Source: Thermoleophilaceae bacterium (GTDB lineage: Bacteria; Actinomycetota; Thermoleophilia; Solirubrobacterales; Thermoleophilaceae). Taken from it: a stretch of 60,161 nucleotides of DNA. Positions 1-10,260 of this stretch are shown piece by piece (within the stretch, counting starts at the first letter, position 1; each line of letters opens with the position of its first letter). The DNA is taken from positions 387,849 to 448,009 of the forward strand of contig JAUJOQ010000001.1 in the NCBI GenBank assembly GCA_030447725.1, read 5' to 3'. Both the position numbers and the translations under genes were made by a program. The notes under the pieces were generated by a model, which was given only the letters and a program-made list of their open reading frames with translations, was not told the origin of the DNA and did not search any database.

Positions 1-105
1 GGTTCTGTTGGAGGAGCGCAGGCCGATCGCTGATCGGCCGAGCACCGCACGGTTCTGTTGGAGGAGCGCAGGCCGATCGCTGATCGGCCGAGCACCGCAC
101 GGTTC
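1..105. repeat. Two tandem copies of a 50-bp repeat
   Basis: Positions 1-50 and 51-100 are identical, and the first five bases of a further copy follow at 101-105. Each copy contains a perfect 8-bp inverted repeat (GGCCGATC, loop GCT, GATCGGCC). The array is cut by the window edge, so more copies may lie upstream. It sits just past the 3' end of the DUF3105 gene. The hairpin may help end transcription, but there is no T tract. No coding sense is evident. Confidence 0.85.
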
Positions 106-107
106 CT

Positions 108-836
108 TCACGGGATGGCCTCGGGCCCGTTGCTGCGGTGCTCGTCCTTGAAGGCGCGGATGGCATCGAAGGTCTTCTCGTTGTAGGCGTCGCAACCCAG
201 CAGCCGGCCTGTGCCTTCTGGCTCGGGGTCGCGGTTCCAGGCTGTGACGGCCACCTGGTAGGGCATGTTGGTCGCGTTGGGCACAAGCACTATCTGGTAG
301 GGGTCCTCGTCGAAGAGGGCCTTGAGGTTGGCTCGCTGCTCTGCGGGCAGGTCCTTCTTGAACCAGACGACGATCCGGCCGTGCTCGAGGTTGTGCACGA
401 GCTGCTTCGCGTCGGGCGCCTCCTCGTACGAGCCGTCCGGCACGGGCTGATCGAGGTGCCGGCCTTCGCTGGGAGGATTTGAGCTGTAGTCGGGCACCTC
501 GTTGGGATCGGTGATGTGGTCACGGCTGCCCTCCTTGCCGGGGAAGCTCTCGAGCTCGCAGCCGGCCGCCTCCACGGCCTCCTGGAGGTCGGTGACCTCC
601 TGGGCGGGCACCTCGCCGCCGTCGGGCAGGACGTCGGCCGCGCCCTCGCTTCCGCCGCCCCCTTCGTCATCGCCGCTCATCAGCACGAAGCCGGCCACAG
701 CCAGCGCCAGGATCACAACGGCCGCGCCGGCGGCATAGCCGATCAGGCGCTTACGGCGCGCGGCGGCGCGCGCGGCCGCTTCGCGCTCCTCGCGCTCGCG
801 GCGTAGCTGTTCCTTCTGTTCCTTGCGGCTCGCCAC
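108..836 (-). CDS. Membrane-anchored DUF3105 protein
   Basis: A protein of 242 residues is read from a GTG start (VASRKEQ). The longer upstream extension is rejected because it would overlap the dioxygenase gene and is low-complexity. Residues 4-30 are a highly charged, probably coiled-coil cytoplasmic segment. Residues 31-54 form one membrane helix, followed by a Gly/Asp/Glu-rich linker. The C-terminal part carries DUF3105-type features: NPPSEGRH, a conserved HNLEHGRIVVWF block, and a final segment with a single Cys (LLGCDAY). The outside domain probably faces the exterior. The function of the family is not established. The gene lies 58 bp downstream of the dioxygenase on the same strand and may be co-transcribed. 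Confidence 0.85.
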   Translation of the reverse strand: MASRKEQKEQLRREREEREAAARAAARRKRLIGYAAGAAVVILALAVAGFVLMSGDDEGGGGSEGAADVLPDGGEVPAQEVTDLQEAVEAAGCELESFPGKEGSRDHITDPNEVPDYSSNPPSEGRHLDQPVPDGSYEEAPDAKQLVHNLEHGRIVVWFKKDLPAEQRANLKALFDEDPYQIVLVPNATNMPYQVAVTAWNRDPEPEGTGRLLGCDAYNEKTFDAIRAFKDEHRSNGPEAIP

Positions 837-894
837 CGTCAGGAAGGGTAGTGAGGTGGGGACCGGGACCGGGACCGGGCGGCGGCGCGCCTCG

Positions 895-1806
895 TCACTC
901 GCGGGGATTGCCGAGCGGGGTGAGCGTCGCCTCGATGCGCTCCCGCATCGGCTCGAAGCGGGGCGGCAGCACCAGCCTCTCGCCCAGGTGCTGCGGGTCC
1001 TCATCGACATCGAAGCCAGGGCCCATGCTGGCGATCTCGAACAGCACCCCACTCGGCTCGACGAAGTAGATCGACAAGAACCAGAAGCGGTCGATCACCT
1101 CGGTGGGGTGCGCGCCGCCCTGCAGGGCGCGCTTGCGCCACGCCGGGTGGTCGTCCATCGTCGAGGCCCAGGCCACGTGGTGCACGGTGCCTCCGCCGGG
1201 GCGGCCCGGCTCGGCGGGCGACGCGTCGTAGGCGATCACGCCGCCGCGCTGCTCGCCGCGGGCCTCCCACGCGCCGTCGCCGGCCGGCGTGAAGTCGAGC
1301 CCCTCCTCGAGCAGGTGGCGGCTGGCCGCGGGATCGGCCGAGTAGGCGCGCACGCCGTCAAAGCCCTGCAGAGCCATCTCGGCCGGCACCTCGGGGTGGT
1401 CGGCGATCAAGGGGGGGTCATCGCGGTCGGTGACCACCAACTCGTGCTCGAGCCCCTCGGGGTCGCGTAGGCGCAGCGCGCCGTCCGCCCTCTCGGCCCA
1501 CACGTCCTCTTTGGCCAGGCGGTCGGCCCAGAAGGCGAGCGCCTCGTCAGAGCCCACGCGCCAGACCACCCGGTGGACCATGCCGGTACCGGGCCGGCCG
1601 GGAACGGCGCCGGGGTACTCGAAGAAGGTGAGATCGGCGCCGGGGCTGCCCCCCTCGTCGCCGTAGAAGAGGTGGTAGACGGTCGGATCGTCCTGGTTCA
1701 CCGTCTTCTTCACCAGGCGCAGGCCGAGCACGCGGGCGTAGAAGTCGAGGTTGCGCTGGGCGTCGCCGGTGATCGCCGTGACGTGGTGAATGCCTTCCAG
1801 CTTCAT
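895..1806 (-). CDS. Ring-cleaving dioxygenase, VOC/glyoxalase family (MhqO/MhqA-like)
   Basis: A protein of 303 residues with two vicinal-oxygen-chelate modules. The first begins GIHHVTAITG and includes LDFYARVLGLRLVKK. The second contains HHVAW and a terminal LFEIAS segment. The family covers Fe-dependent extradiol-type enzymes that act on hydroquinones or catechols, and metal-ligand His and Glu residues are visible in these motifs. The start is MKLEG at 1806, preceded at good spacing by AGGAGG; an upstream in-frame ATG lacks this. It is divergent from a MarR regulator, the arrangement seen for quinone-responsive MhqR systems. A role in aromatic or quinone detoxification follows from family and context and is not shown here. 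Confidence 0.87.
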   Translation of the reverse strand: MKLEGIHHVTAITGDAQRNLDFYARVLGLRLVKKTVNQDDPTVYHLFYGDEGGSPGADLTFFEYPGAVPGRPGTGMVHRVVWRVGSDEALAFWADRLAKEDVWAERADGALRLRDPEGLEHELVVTDRDDPPLIADHPEVPAEMALQGFDGVRAYSADPAASRHLLEEGLDFTPAGDGAWEARGEQRGGVIAYDASPAEPGRPGGGTVHHVAWASTMDDHPAWRKRALQGGAHPTEVIDRFWFLSIYFVEPSGVLFEIASMGPGFDVDEDPQHLGERLVLPPRFEPMRERIEATLTPLGNPRE

Positions 1807-1838
1807 GAGCGCCTCCTGTGATGTGGCCTCTAGAGTCC

Positions 1839-1876
1839 TTGTGCACGCAATCATAGCGAGGTAATTGTGCCCACAA
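1839..1876. promoter_or_regulatory. Two candidate MarR operators in the divergent intergenic region
   Basis: The 60-bp gap between the dioxygenase and the MarR gene holds TTGTGCCCACAA (1865-1876, perfect 5-bp arms). A related near-palindrome, TTGTGCACGCAA, lies at 1839-1850 with one arm mismatch. They are 26 bp apart start to start. The first overlaps the GTG start of the MarR gene, so a bound regulator could repress itself and the dioxygenase. Identification is by symmetry and position only. Confidence 0.5.
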
Positions 1877-2358
1877 CTAACACCGGGCTACGAGCTGGTG
1901 GAGCCCTGCTGGAGCCCGACGCGCTCGCGGCATGGCGCGGCTTTCTGCGATTGCACTCCGCCCTCACCGGGGAGCTGGACGCCGAGCTCCTGACCGCCCA
2001 TGGCCTCTCGCTCAGCTCATACGAGGTGCTGCTCTTTCTCGCCGACACGCCCGAAGGTCGGCTGCGGATGTCGCAGCTCGCAGAGTCGGTGCTGCTCAGC
2101 CGCAGCGGGCTCACCCGTCTCGTCGACCGTCTGGAGCGCGACGGTCTCGTCCGGCGCGAAAGCTGTCCTTCGGATCTGCGCGGCTTCAACGCGCTCATCA
2201 CCGACGAGGGCCGGAAGCTGTTCGCCGCGGCCCGTCGCACCCACCTCGCGGGCGTACGCAAGCGGTTCCTCGACCCCCTGACCGCAGAGGAACAGCGCAC
2301 GCTCGCCGGCCTGTGGGAGCGCTTGCAGCCTGGTGCCGCCTCCGGGGACGGCCCATGA
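1867..2358 (+). CDS. MarR-family transcriptional regulator
   Basis: A protein of 163 residues with the typical MarR winged helix-turn-helix: LSLSSYEVLLFL, then RMSQLAESVLLSRSGLTRLV as the recognition region and RLERDGLVRRESCPSDLRG as the wing. The GTG start is preceded by a weak GAGG. MarR dimers bind short palindromes and are usually released by phenolic or oxidant ligands. The neighbouring ring-cleaving dioxygenase suggests a quinone or catechol signal. Its TGA directly abuts the TGA of the convergent MocR gene, with no base between them. Confidence 0.92.
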   Translation: MPTTNTGLRAGGALLEPDALAAWRGFLRLHSALTGELDAELLTAHGLSLSSYEVLLFLADTPEGRLRMSQLAESVLLSRSGLTRLVDRLERDGLVRRESCPSDLRGFNALITDEGRKLFAAARRTHLAGVRKRFLDPLTAEEQRTLAGLWERLQPGAASGDGP

Positions 2359-3858
2359 TCACGAAAGCGGTGCGGCCGTCGCCGTGCGGTCACGCCGTCG
2401 TACCTCGCGCAGTGCGCGCGCGAGGCGCCTGACGCCCTCCTCGAGCTCGTCCGGCTCGACGAGGGAGAAGGAAAGCCGCAGGCTCGTCCGCTTCCGGCGC
2501 TCGGCGCACACCGCCCCGCCCGGCGTGAAGGAGACGCCGTTGCGCACGGCCTCGGAGTAGAGCGTGCGCTCCTCGGCGGGGCGGCGCAGCGTGACCCACA
2601 CGTGGTGGCCTCCCCGGGGCACGGCTGCGTCGTACTCGCCCGCCAGGTGGCGCTCCAGCGCGGCCATCAAGGCGTCACGGCGCTCGCGGTAGTAGGGCAG
2701 CCCCTTGGCGAGCTGCCGGTCATAGGCGTCGCCGTCCAGGTAGCGAGCGGCCATGTGCTGGACCAGCGTAGGCGTGTGGAAGTCGGCGCTCTGCTTCAGC
2801 ATGGCCAGGCGCTCGTGCACCGGCCCGCGGGCCGCGATCCAGCCGATCCGCAGCCCACCGCCCACGACCTTCGACAGCGAGCTGACGTAGATCACGTGCC
2901 CGGGTGCGGCCTGGCGCAGCGGGCACGGGCGCTCGCCCTCGAAGCGCAGGTCCGAGTACGCGCCGTCCTCCATCACGAACAGGTTGCGTTCAACCGCAAG
3001 CTCGGCCAGCCGCAGGCGCCGCTCGGGAGAGAGGTCCACGCCGGTGGGGTTCTGGCAGGTGGTCTGCAGCGCGCAGAGGCGCACCTCGTGGCGGGCCAGC
3101 GCCTGTTCGAGGGCCTCCACGTCGAGCCCGTCCTCGTCCACGGGGATCCCGATCACTCGCGCTCCGGTGGCGCGCAGGGCCAGCAGGGACCCGGTGAACG
3201 TGGGCGACTCGACCGCCACCACGTCGCGCGGGCCCAGCAGGGCCCGCGCAGTCAAGTCGATCGCCTGCTGGGCGCCGGAGGTCACGATGATCTCGGCGGC
3301 GTCCGTCGCGAAGCCACGCCGGCGGCCGAGATCGGCAAGGCCTTCGCGCAGCGCGGGGAGGCCCGGGGCCGGAAGATAGGAGAGCGCGGCCCCTCCCTCG
3401 TCGGCGAACACCTGCGCTGACAGGTCGGCCATCTCCTGGGCGGGATGGAAGCGCTGCGACGGAAAGCCGGTGGCCAGTGAGATCATGCCCTCCTCGCCGG
3501 GGAGGCGGAAGGCATCGGAGAGCATCTCCTCCTGGTAGGTGGAAGGGCGGTCGGGCAGGACGTACGCCTGCCAGTCGTCGCCTCGCTCCTCGGCGGCCGC
3601 CGGAGCGAGTGAGCGCACGAAGGTGCCGCGTCCCACGCTGGCGGTCACGTAGCCCTCCTCCGCCAGGCGCCGGTACACGCGTGCCGCCGTCAGGTGGTTG
3701 ATGCTCGCGGCGGCGGCCAGGGCGCGGGTGGGTGGCAGCTTCTCCCCCGGAGCCAGCTCTCCGGCTTCGATGGCCCCGGCGAACCGATCCACGAGCTGCT
3801 GGGTCAGGGAGCCGCCCCCGTCCCGTTCGAGATGGGACAAGTCGACCTTGTACGACAT
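2359..3858 (-). CDS. MocR-type regulator: GntR winged helix fused to a PLP aminotransferase domain
   Basis: A protein of 499 residues starting MSYKVDLSHLERDG; MAPAMSYK, 12 bp upstream, is an alternative start. Residues about 10-85 form a GntR winged helix (GSLTQQLVDRF, KLPPTRALA, RLAEEGYVTASVGRGTFV). The rest is a fold-type I aminotransferase domain with the PLP lysine in SSLSKVVGGG and a preceding NPTG segment. MocR proteins sense PLP-linked amino compounds and commonly regulate a divergent gene. Here that gene is the small protein at 3934. The ligand cannot be predicted. Three direct repeats in the shared promoter region fit this family's binding mode. Confidence 0.92.
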   Translation of the reverse strand: MSYKVDLSHLERDGGGSLTQQLVDRFAGAIEAGELAPGEKLPPTRALAAAASINHLTAARVYRRLAEEGYVTASVGRGTFVRSLAPAAAEERGDDWQAYVLPDRPSTYQEEMLSDAFRLPGEEGMISLATGFPSQRFHPAQEMADLSAQVFADEGGAALSYLPAPGLPALREGLADLGRRRGFATDAAEIIVTSGAQQAIDLTARALLGPRDVVAVESPTFTGSLLALRATGARVIGIPVDEDGLDVEALEQALARHEVRLCALQTTCQNPTGVDLSPERRLRLAELAVERNLFVMEDGAYSDLRFEGERPCPLRQAAPGHVIYVSSLSKVVGGGLRIGWIAARGPVHERLAMLKQSADFHTPTLVQHMAARYLDGDAYDRQLAKGLPYYRERRDALMAALERHLAGEYDAAVPRGGHHVWVTLRRPAEERTLYSEAVRNGVSFTPGGAVCAERRKRTSLRLSFSLVEPDELEEGVRRLARALREVRRRDRTATAAPLS

Positions 3859-3920
3859 TGCGGGAGCCATGTACGACGCTAGGGTAGCCCATATAAGGGC
3901 GACACGACAACTTGTACGAT
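3848..3920. promoter_or_regulatory. Three direct repeats, candidate MocR operator
   Basis: The nonamer (T/A)TGTACGA(C/T) occurs at 3848-3856, 3869-3877 and 3912-3920, all in the same orientation. The spacings are 21 and 43 bp, close to two and four helical turns, so the sites face the same side of DNA. The first lies inside the MocR coding start (it encodes part of SYK). The others lie in the gap before the divergent gene. MocR regulators are known to bind direct repeats; the assignment is inferred. Confidence 0.55.
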
Positions 3921-3933
3921 CGTGAGGTAAGCG

Positions 3934-4272
3934 ATGCATAGTCCCATCAATACGAGCGATCCGACGGAGTCACGGACCGAGGTGACCGTGCGTCTGGCCG
4001 GAGAGCGCGATACCGGGGATCTGCTGCGCCTCGCCGCTCTGGACAGCGCCCCCGCGCCCACGGGTCCCACAGTGGTGGCTGAGGTCGGTGGCGAGTTGGT
4101 GGCCGCCGTGCCGATCGACCGAGGCGCAGCCATCGCCGACCCGTTCCGCCGCACCGCCGCCGTCGTCCAAATGCTCGAGCTGCACGCGGAGGGGCTGCGT
4201 GCGAGTCGGGAATGCGTTTCGGGCGCCGGCCGCCGCGGCCGCCGCATCGCCCGCGCAGCGCCGGCTGGGTAG
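3934..4272 (+). CDS. Small protein resembling the N-terminal part of a GNAT domain
   Basis: A protein of 112 residues. The core TVRLAGERDTGDLLRLAALD followed by VVAEVGGELVAAVPIDRG resembles the first strands of a GNAT acetyltransferase. The cofactor-binding second half is absent, and the tail is basic. GAGG lies upstream of the ATG. It is divergent from the MocR gene, so it is the likely MocR target. An enzymatic role is doubtful because the acetyl-CoA loop is missing. Confidence 0.7.
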   Translation: MHSPINTSDPTESRTEVTVRLAGERDTGDLLRLAALDSAPAPTGPTVVAEVGGELVAAVPIDRGAAIADPFRRTAAVVQMLELHAEGLRASRECVSGAGRRGRRIARAAPAG

Positions 4273-4353
4273 CCCCTCCGCGCGGTTCCAATCGGAAATC
4301 CGTTCGCGTAGTCTCCGGAGGGCGCCGAAAATATTGACCGAGAGGCTGAGCCC

Positions 4354-6030
4354 ATGACCGATCCAGGCAACCACCCGCCCGCCCAAGGCGATGGCCGCCG
4401 CGTCCTCACCACCCGCCAGGGCCATCCGGTCCACGACAACCAGAACCAGCGCACGGTGGGCGAGCGAGGCCCCGCGACGCTCGAGAACTATGCGTTCCTC
4501 GAGAAGATCAGCCACTTCGATCGTGAGCGCATCCCGGAGCGCGTGGTGCACGCCCGTGGCTTCACGGCGTATGGCTACTTCGAGTCCTACGGGAAGGTCG
4601 GCGACGAGCCGGTGTCGAAGTTCACGCGCGCCAAGCTCTTTCAGGAGAAGGGCAAGCGCACCGACGTGGCGCTGCGTTTCTCCACGGTGGCCGGCGGGCG
4701 CGACTCCTCGGAGGCCGCGCGTGACCCGCGCGGCTTTGCGGTCAAGTTCTACACCGAGGACGGCAACTGGGACCTGGTCGGCAACAACCTCGGCGTCTTC
4801 TTCATCCGTGACGCGATCAAGTTCCCCGACTTCATCCACTCGCAGAAGCCCGACCCGGTCACCTTCCGCCAGGAGCCCAACCGCCAGCTCGACTTCATCA
4901 GCCAGTCTCCCGAGGCGCTGCACATGGCGATGCTGCTCTACAGCCCACGGGGCGTCCCGGCCGGCTACCGGAACATGCAGGGCTTCGGGGTGAACACCTA
5001 CAGGTGGGTGAACGCGCAGGACGAAACCGTGCTCGTCAAGTACCACTGGATACCCAAGCAGGGGGTGAAGAGCTGGACAGCGGCCGACGCCGCCGCCGTG
5101 CAGGCCGAAGACCTCGGAGCGCACAGCAAGGATCTCCACGACGCGATCGAGGCCGGCGACTATCCCGAGTGGGAGCTGCAGGTGCAGCTGATGAGCGACG
5201 ACGAGCATCCAGAGCTCGACTTCGACCCGCTCGACGACACCAAGGTCTGGGCCGAGGAAGGGTTCCCGCCCAAGGCCGTCGGCCGGATGGTGCTCGACCG
5301 CAACGTGAGCAACGTGTTCGCAGAGAACGAGCAGATCGCGTTCGGCACCGGAGTGCTGGTCGACGGCCTCGACTTCTCCGACGACAAGATGCTCGTCGGG
5401 CGCACCTTCTCGTACAGCGACACCCAGCGCCACCGCGTGGGATCGAACTATCTCCAGCTGCCGGTCAACCAGCCCAAGGCGCCGGTGGCCACCAACCAGC
5501 GTGACGGTCAGATGGCCTACGGCGTGGACGACGGCGGCGAGAACCCGCACGTGAACTACGAGCCGTCCATCAGCGGCGGCCTCAACGAGGCGCCGTCGGC
5601 CGGCCACGACGAACAGGGGCCCTCCATCGAGGGTCGCCTGACGCGCAAGCGGATCCCGCGCACCAACGACTATAAGCAGGCCGGCGAGCGCTACCTGCTC
5701 TCGGAGGAGTGGGAGCGCGACGACCTGGTTGCCAACCTGGCGGACGCCATCGGTCAGTGCGATCGCAACATCCAAGAGCGGATGGTCTGGCACCTGTTCA
5801 TGGTCGAGAACGAGCTGGGCCGGCGGGTGAGCGAGATCGTCGGCATCTCGGCCGACGACGTGCGGCACCTGCCACCACTCGCGAGCCAGACCCTCACCGA
5901 GGAGGAGCTCGACCGTGTGGCCAACCTCGGAAACAACCCGTCGCGTGACGTGAGCGGCCTGACGATGACGCACTGCGTGCCGAACGAGCGCGACACGCGG
6001 GCGGGCGACACGCAGCCCGTCTCCGCCTGA
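4354..6030 (+). CDS. katA: Monofunctional haem catalase
   Basis: A protein of 558 residues, in the range of small- to mid-size haem catalases. The distal His lies in ERVVHARGF, followed by the VALRFSTV block and the distal Asn in [13 protein letters not shown]. The proximal Tyr signature is [14 protein letters not shown]. The C-terminus is helical. It converts hydrogen peroxide to water and oxygen in the cytoplasm. GAGAGG lies a few bases before the ATG. The 81-bp upstream gap shows no clear operator. It starts a same-strand series with purU and the methionine-synthase-like gene, with gaps of 46-61 bp. Confidence 0.95.
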   Translation: MTDPGNHPPAQGDGRRVLTTRQGHPVHDNQNQRTVGERGPATLENYAFLEKISHFDRERIPERVVHARGFTAYGYFESYGKVGDEPVSKFTRAKLFQEKGKRTDVALRFSTVAGGRDSSEAARDPRGFAVKFYTEDGNWDLVGNNLGVFFIRDAIKFPDFIHSQKPDPVTFRQEPNRQLDFISQSPEALHMAMLLYSPRGVPAGYRNMQGFGVNTYRWVNAQDETVLVKYHWIPKQGVKSWTAADAAAVQAEDLGAHSKDLHDAIEAGDYPEWELQVQLMSDDEHPELDFDPLDDTKVWAEEGFPPKAVGRMVLDRNVSNVFAENEQIAFGTGVLVDGLDFSDDKMLVGRTFSYSDTQRHRVGSNYLQLPVNQPKAPVATNQRDGQMAYGVDDGGENPHVNYEPSISGGLNEAPSAGHDEQGPSIEGRLTRKRIPRTNDYKQAGERYLLSEEWERDDLVANLADAIGQCDRNIQERMVWHLFMVENELGRRVSEIVGISADDVRHLPPLASQTLTEEELDRVANLGNNPSRDVSGLTMTHCVPNERDTRAGDTQPVSA

Positions 6031-6076
6031 CGGCCATGCCGCTCCGGCGCCGTGCCGCGGCGCCGGCCGGCGCACC

Positions 6077-6949
6077 GTGAGCGCCACCCCCGCCGGCGGA
6101 ACTTCGGCACGGCTGCTCATCTCCTGTCCCGACCGGCCGGGCATCGTCGCCGCCGTGTCGGGCTTCCTCTTCGCGCACGGCGCCAACATCGTCTCCTCCG
6201 ATCAGCATTCACTCGATCCCGAGGGCGGGCGCTTCTTCATGCGTATGGAGTTCACCACCGAGGCGCTCGACCTCGGGCGCGATGAGCTGGGCAGGGAGTT
6301 CGCGCGCGAGGTGGGCGACGGGCTGGAGATGGACTGGCGCCTGTCCTATGCCGACGAGCCCAAGCGGATGGCGGTGCTCGTATCCCGGGAGGAGCACTGC
6401 CTGCTCGATCTTCTCTGGCGCAACCGCCGCGGCGAGCTGGACGCGCAGGTAGAGCTCATCGCCTCGAACCACCCCGACCTCGAGCCCGACGCGGCGGCCT
6501 TCGGGATCCCCTATCACCACGTGCCCGTGCCGCCCGGCGGCAAGCCCGAGGCAGAGAGCGCCCTGCTCGAGCTGCTCGAGGGCCGCGTCGACGTGGTGGT
6601 GCTGGCGCGTTACATGCAGATCCTCACGGGCGCCTTCCTCGACCGCGTCGGGGTGCCGCTGATCAACATCCACCACTCCTTCCTGCCGGCGTTCGCGGGG
6701 GCCGATCCCTACCGCCAGGCCGAGCGGCGGGGGGTGAAGATCATCGGGGCCACGGCCCACTACGTGACCGAGGAGCTCGATGCCGGGCCGATCATCCACC
6801 AGGACGTGGCACGCGTGTCACACCGCGACGGCGTCCCCGAGCTCGAGCGCCTGGGCGCGGACATCGAGCGCGCGGTGCTGGCCCGCGCGGTCAAGCTCCA
6901 CCTCGACGACCGGCTGCTCGTGCACGAGGGCAAGACCGTGGTCTTCTGA
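6077..6949 (+). CDS. purU: Formyltetrahydrofolate deformylase
   Basis: A protein of 290 residues with a GTG start. Residues about 10-90 are an ACT domain ([20 protein letters not shown]). Residues about 95-290 are a formyltransferase-fold hydrolase with the active-site blocks [11 protein letters not shown] and [16 protein letters not shown]. It hydrolyses 10-formyl-THF to formate and THF, balancing one-carbon pools. The following gene is a cobalamin-independent methionine-synthase-like protein, so both may touch folate and methionine metabolism. Confidence 0.95.
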   Translation: MSATPAGGTSARLLISCPDRPGIVAAVSGFLFAHGANIVSSDQHSLDPEGGRFFMRMEFTTEALDLGRDELGREFAREVGDGLEMDWRLSYADEPKRMAVLVSREEHCLLDLLWRNRRGELDAQVELIASNHPDLEPDAAAFGIPYHHVPVPPGGKPEAESALLELLEGRVDVVVLARYMQILTGAFLDRVGVPLINIHHSFLPAFAGADPYRQAERRGVKIIGATAHYVTEELDAGPIIHQDVARVSHRDGVPELERLGADIERAVLARAVKLHLDDRLLVHEGKTVVF

Positions 6950-7010
6950 GGGCACTGTAGGGTCCGTTCGCCGGCCATAGCCGTTCACTGCAATCAGAGG
7001 AGAGAGAGAA

Positions 7011-8153
7011 ATGCCTATCCCCACCGAGCTCGTCGGATCCCTACCGAGGCCGGAGAAGCTGCAGAACGCCTACGAGGACCTCGACCAGGGCAAGATCACC
7101 TTCGAGGAGCTGCAGAATCTGCAGGACGAGGCCGCCAAGGACTCGATCGAGCGCCTCGAGCAGACCGGCGAGACCTACCTGACCGACGGCGAGCAGCGGG
7201 AGTCGAGCTTCGCCACCTACCCGATCACTGACACCCTTGCGGGCACCGGCCTCGCCGACAACCTCGCCGGAGACGGCCAGTTCTTCGCGATCTTCGACGA
7301 CGGCCATCACCGTCAGCTGCCCCGCCTGACCGGCGGTCCGTTCCGGTACAAGACTTTCGCCTCGGAGTTCGTGCAGAAGAACAAGGAGATCGCCACCAAG
7401 CCCGTCAAGCAGGCGGTGATCTCCCCGTCGATGATGATGCTGCTCTACCCGCTCGAGGAGGAGATCGAGGGCTACCCCCGCGAGCAGTTCCTCGACGACG
7501 TCTGCGACGAGGTCGAGAAGGACATCCGCCAGTGCTTCGACGCCGGCGCCGAGCGCGTGTCGATCGACTTCACCGAAGGCCGGCTGGCGAACAAGAACGA
7601 CTCCCGCAACCCGTGGACCGGCAAGGACATGCTGCAGGAGTTCATCGACCTCAACAACCGCGTGATCGACCGCTTCTCGCCCGAGGAGCGCAGGAACATG
7701 GGAATCCACACCTGTCCCGGCGGCGACAACGACTCGGTGCACTCGAAGGAGGTGCCCTACGAGAAGCTGCTCACGAAGATGTTCCAGCTCAACGTGGGCT
7801 ACTTCCTCATCCAGTGCGCGAGTGAGGAGGACAAGGAGACGGTCTACAAGCTCGTGGGCGAGAACAGCCGCGACGACGCCAACGGCGTGCCGCAGGTGTG
7901 CTTCATCGGGGTGATCAATCCTCTGAGCCCCGACGTCGAGACGGCTGAGGAGGTCAGGGACCGCCTCGTCGCCGCGGCAAAGCACATCCCCGTCGAGCGG
8001 CTCGGCGCCACCGACGACTGCGGCTTTTCCCCGTTCTCCCGTGACCTCAAGCCCGCCCACGGCTCCCCGGACTTCGCCCGGGACGTCGCCATGCAGAAGA
8101 TCGCGAATCGCGTCGAGGGGGCGCGGATGGCCTCCGAGGAGCTCGGGGTCTAG
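7011..8153 (+). CDS. Cobalamin-independent methionine synthase II-like protein
   Basis: A protein of 380 residues beginning PTELVGSLPRPEKL, as in the MetE C-terminal/UROD-like barrel family. Candidate zinc and thiol ligands are seen in GIHTCPGGD, LIQCASEED and ATDDCGFSPFS. It is about half the length of full MetE and lacks the N-terminal folate-binding barrel. It may therefore transfer methyl groups from another donor; the true substrate is unknown. A strong purine-rich Shine-Dalgarno (GAGGAGAGAG) precedes the ATG. A GC-rich hairpin follows the stop codon. Confidence 0.85.
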   Translation: MPIPTELVGSLPRPEKLQNAYEDLDQGKITFEELQNLQDEAAKDSIERLEQTGETYLTDGEQRESSFATYPITDTLAGTGLADNLAGDGQFFAIFDDGHHRQLPRLTGGPFRYKTFASEFVQKNKEIATKPVKQAVISPSMMMLLYPLEEEIEGYPREQFLDDVCDEVEKDIRQCFDAGAERVSIDFTEGRLANKNDSRNPWTGKDMLQEFIDLNNRVIDRFSPEERRNMGIHTCPGGDNDSVHSKEVPYEKLLTKMFQLNVGYFLIQCASEEDKETVYKLVGENSRDDANGVPQVCFIGVINPLSPDVETAEEVRDRLVAAAKHIPVERLGATDDCGFSPFSRDLKPAHGSPDFARDVAMQKIANRVEGARMASEELGV

Positions 8154-8163
8154 GCGATCGGGC

Positions 8164-8191
8164 AGCGCCGCCGCCCCTGTGCGGCGGCGCT
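8164..8191 (+). terminator. GC-rich hairpin after the methionine-synthase-like gene
   Basis: A perfect 11-bp stem (AGCGCCGCCGC with GCGGCGGCGCT) closes a 6-base loop, starting about 10 bp after the stop codon. There is no T run, so it is probably a terminator or mRNA-stabilising hairpin of the kind common in high-GC actinobacteria. The rest of the gap to 8390 shows no gene. Confidence 0.6.
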
Positions 8192-8390
8192 AGCTGTCCT
8201 GCGACACCTGGGCAGGTATGCCCCCGCTTGGGCCGGCGGCGTGAGCGCCGGAGTCGGGGGTGGGCGCGGGACGGCGCCAGCGCCAGAGATATAAGCGGCC
8301 ACGGCCGCATTGCAACGCGTCCACTCTGGGGTCGCCCTGCCACCCGTGGTTGGCACGGTCGACGGAAAGCCGGCCCTCGCGGGCCTGCGG

Positions 8391-10049
<1,659 letters not shown>

Positions 10050-10089
10050 CAGGACGGCAACCATAGCCGGGCTCGTAGAATCCGCGGGA

Positions 10090-10162
<73 letters not shown>

Positions 10163-10260
10163 GAGAGCCGCCATCGCGGCTGACAGACGCTCAATGTTAC
10201 CGGGCTCCGCGCCTCAGTTCTCGCGGCGTCCGAGCCGATACCAAACGCAGCCATGGACCT

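Noticed and set aside
1..105. 50-bp repeats considered as CRISPR
   Set aside because: The copies directly abut with no spacers, and no cas gene is present.
3970..6189. Long open frame (739 codons) on the minus strand opposite catalase
   Set aside because: It is a shadow of GC-rich codon use. The plus strand encodes an unmistakable catalase, and the minus frame has no family resemblance.
6950..7010. Riboswitch (SAM or cobalamin) before the methionine-synthase-like gene
   Set aside because: The gap is only 61 bp and shows no conserved aptamer core.
7041..8060. Open frame opposite the methionine-synthase-like gene
   Set aside because: Biased Leu/Val/Glu composition and no recognisable domain; the plus-strand gene is clear.
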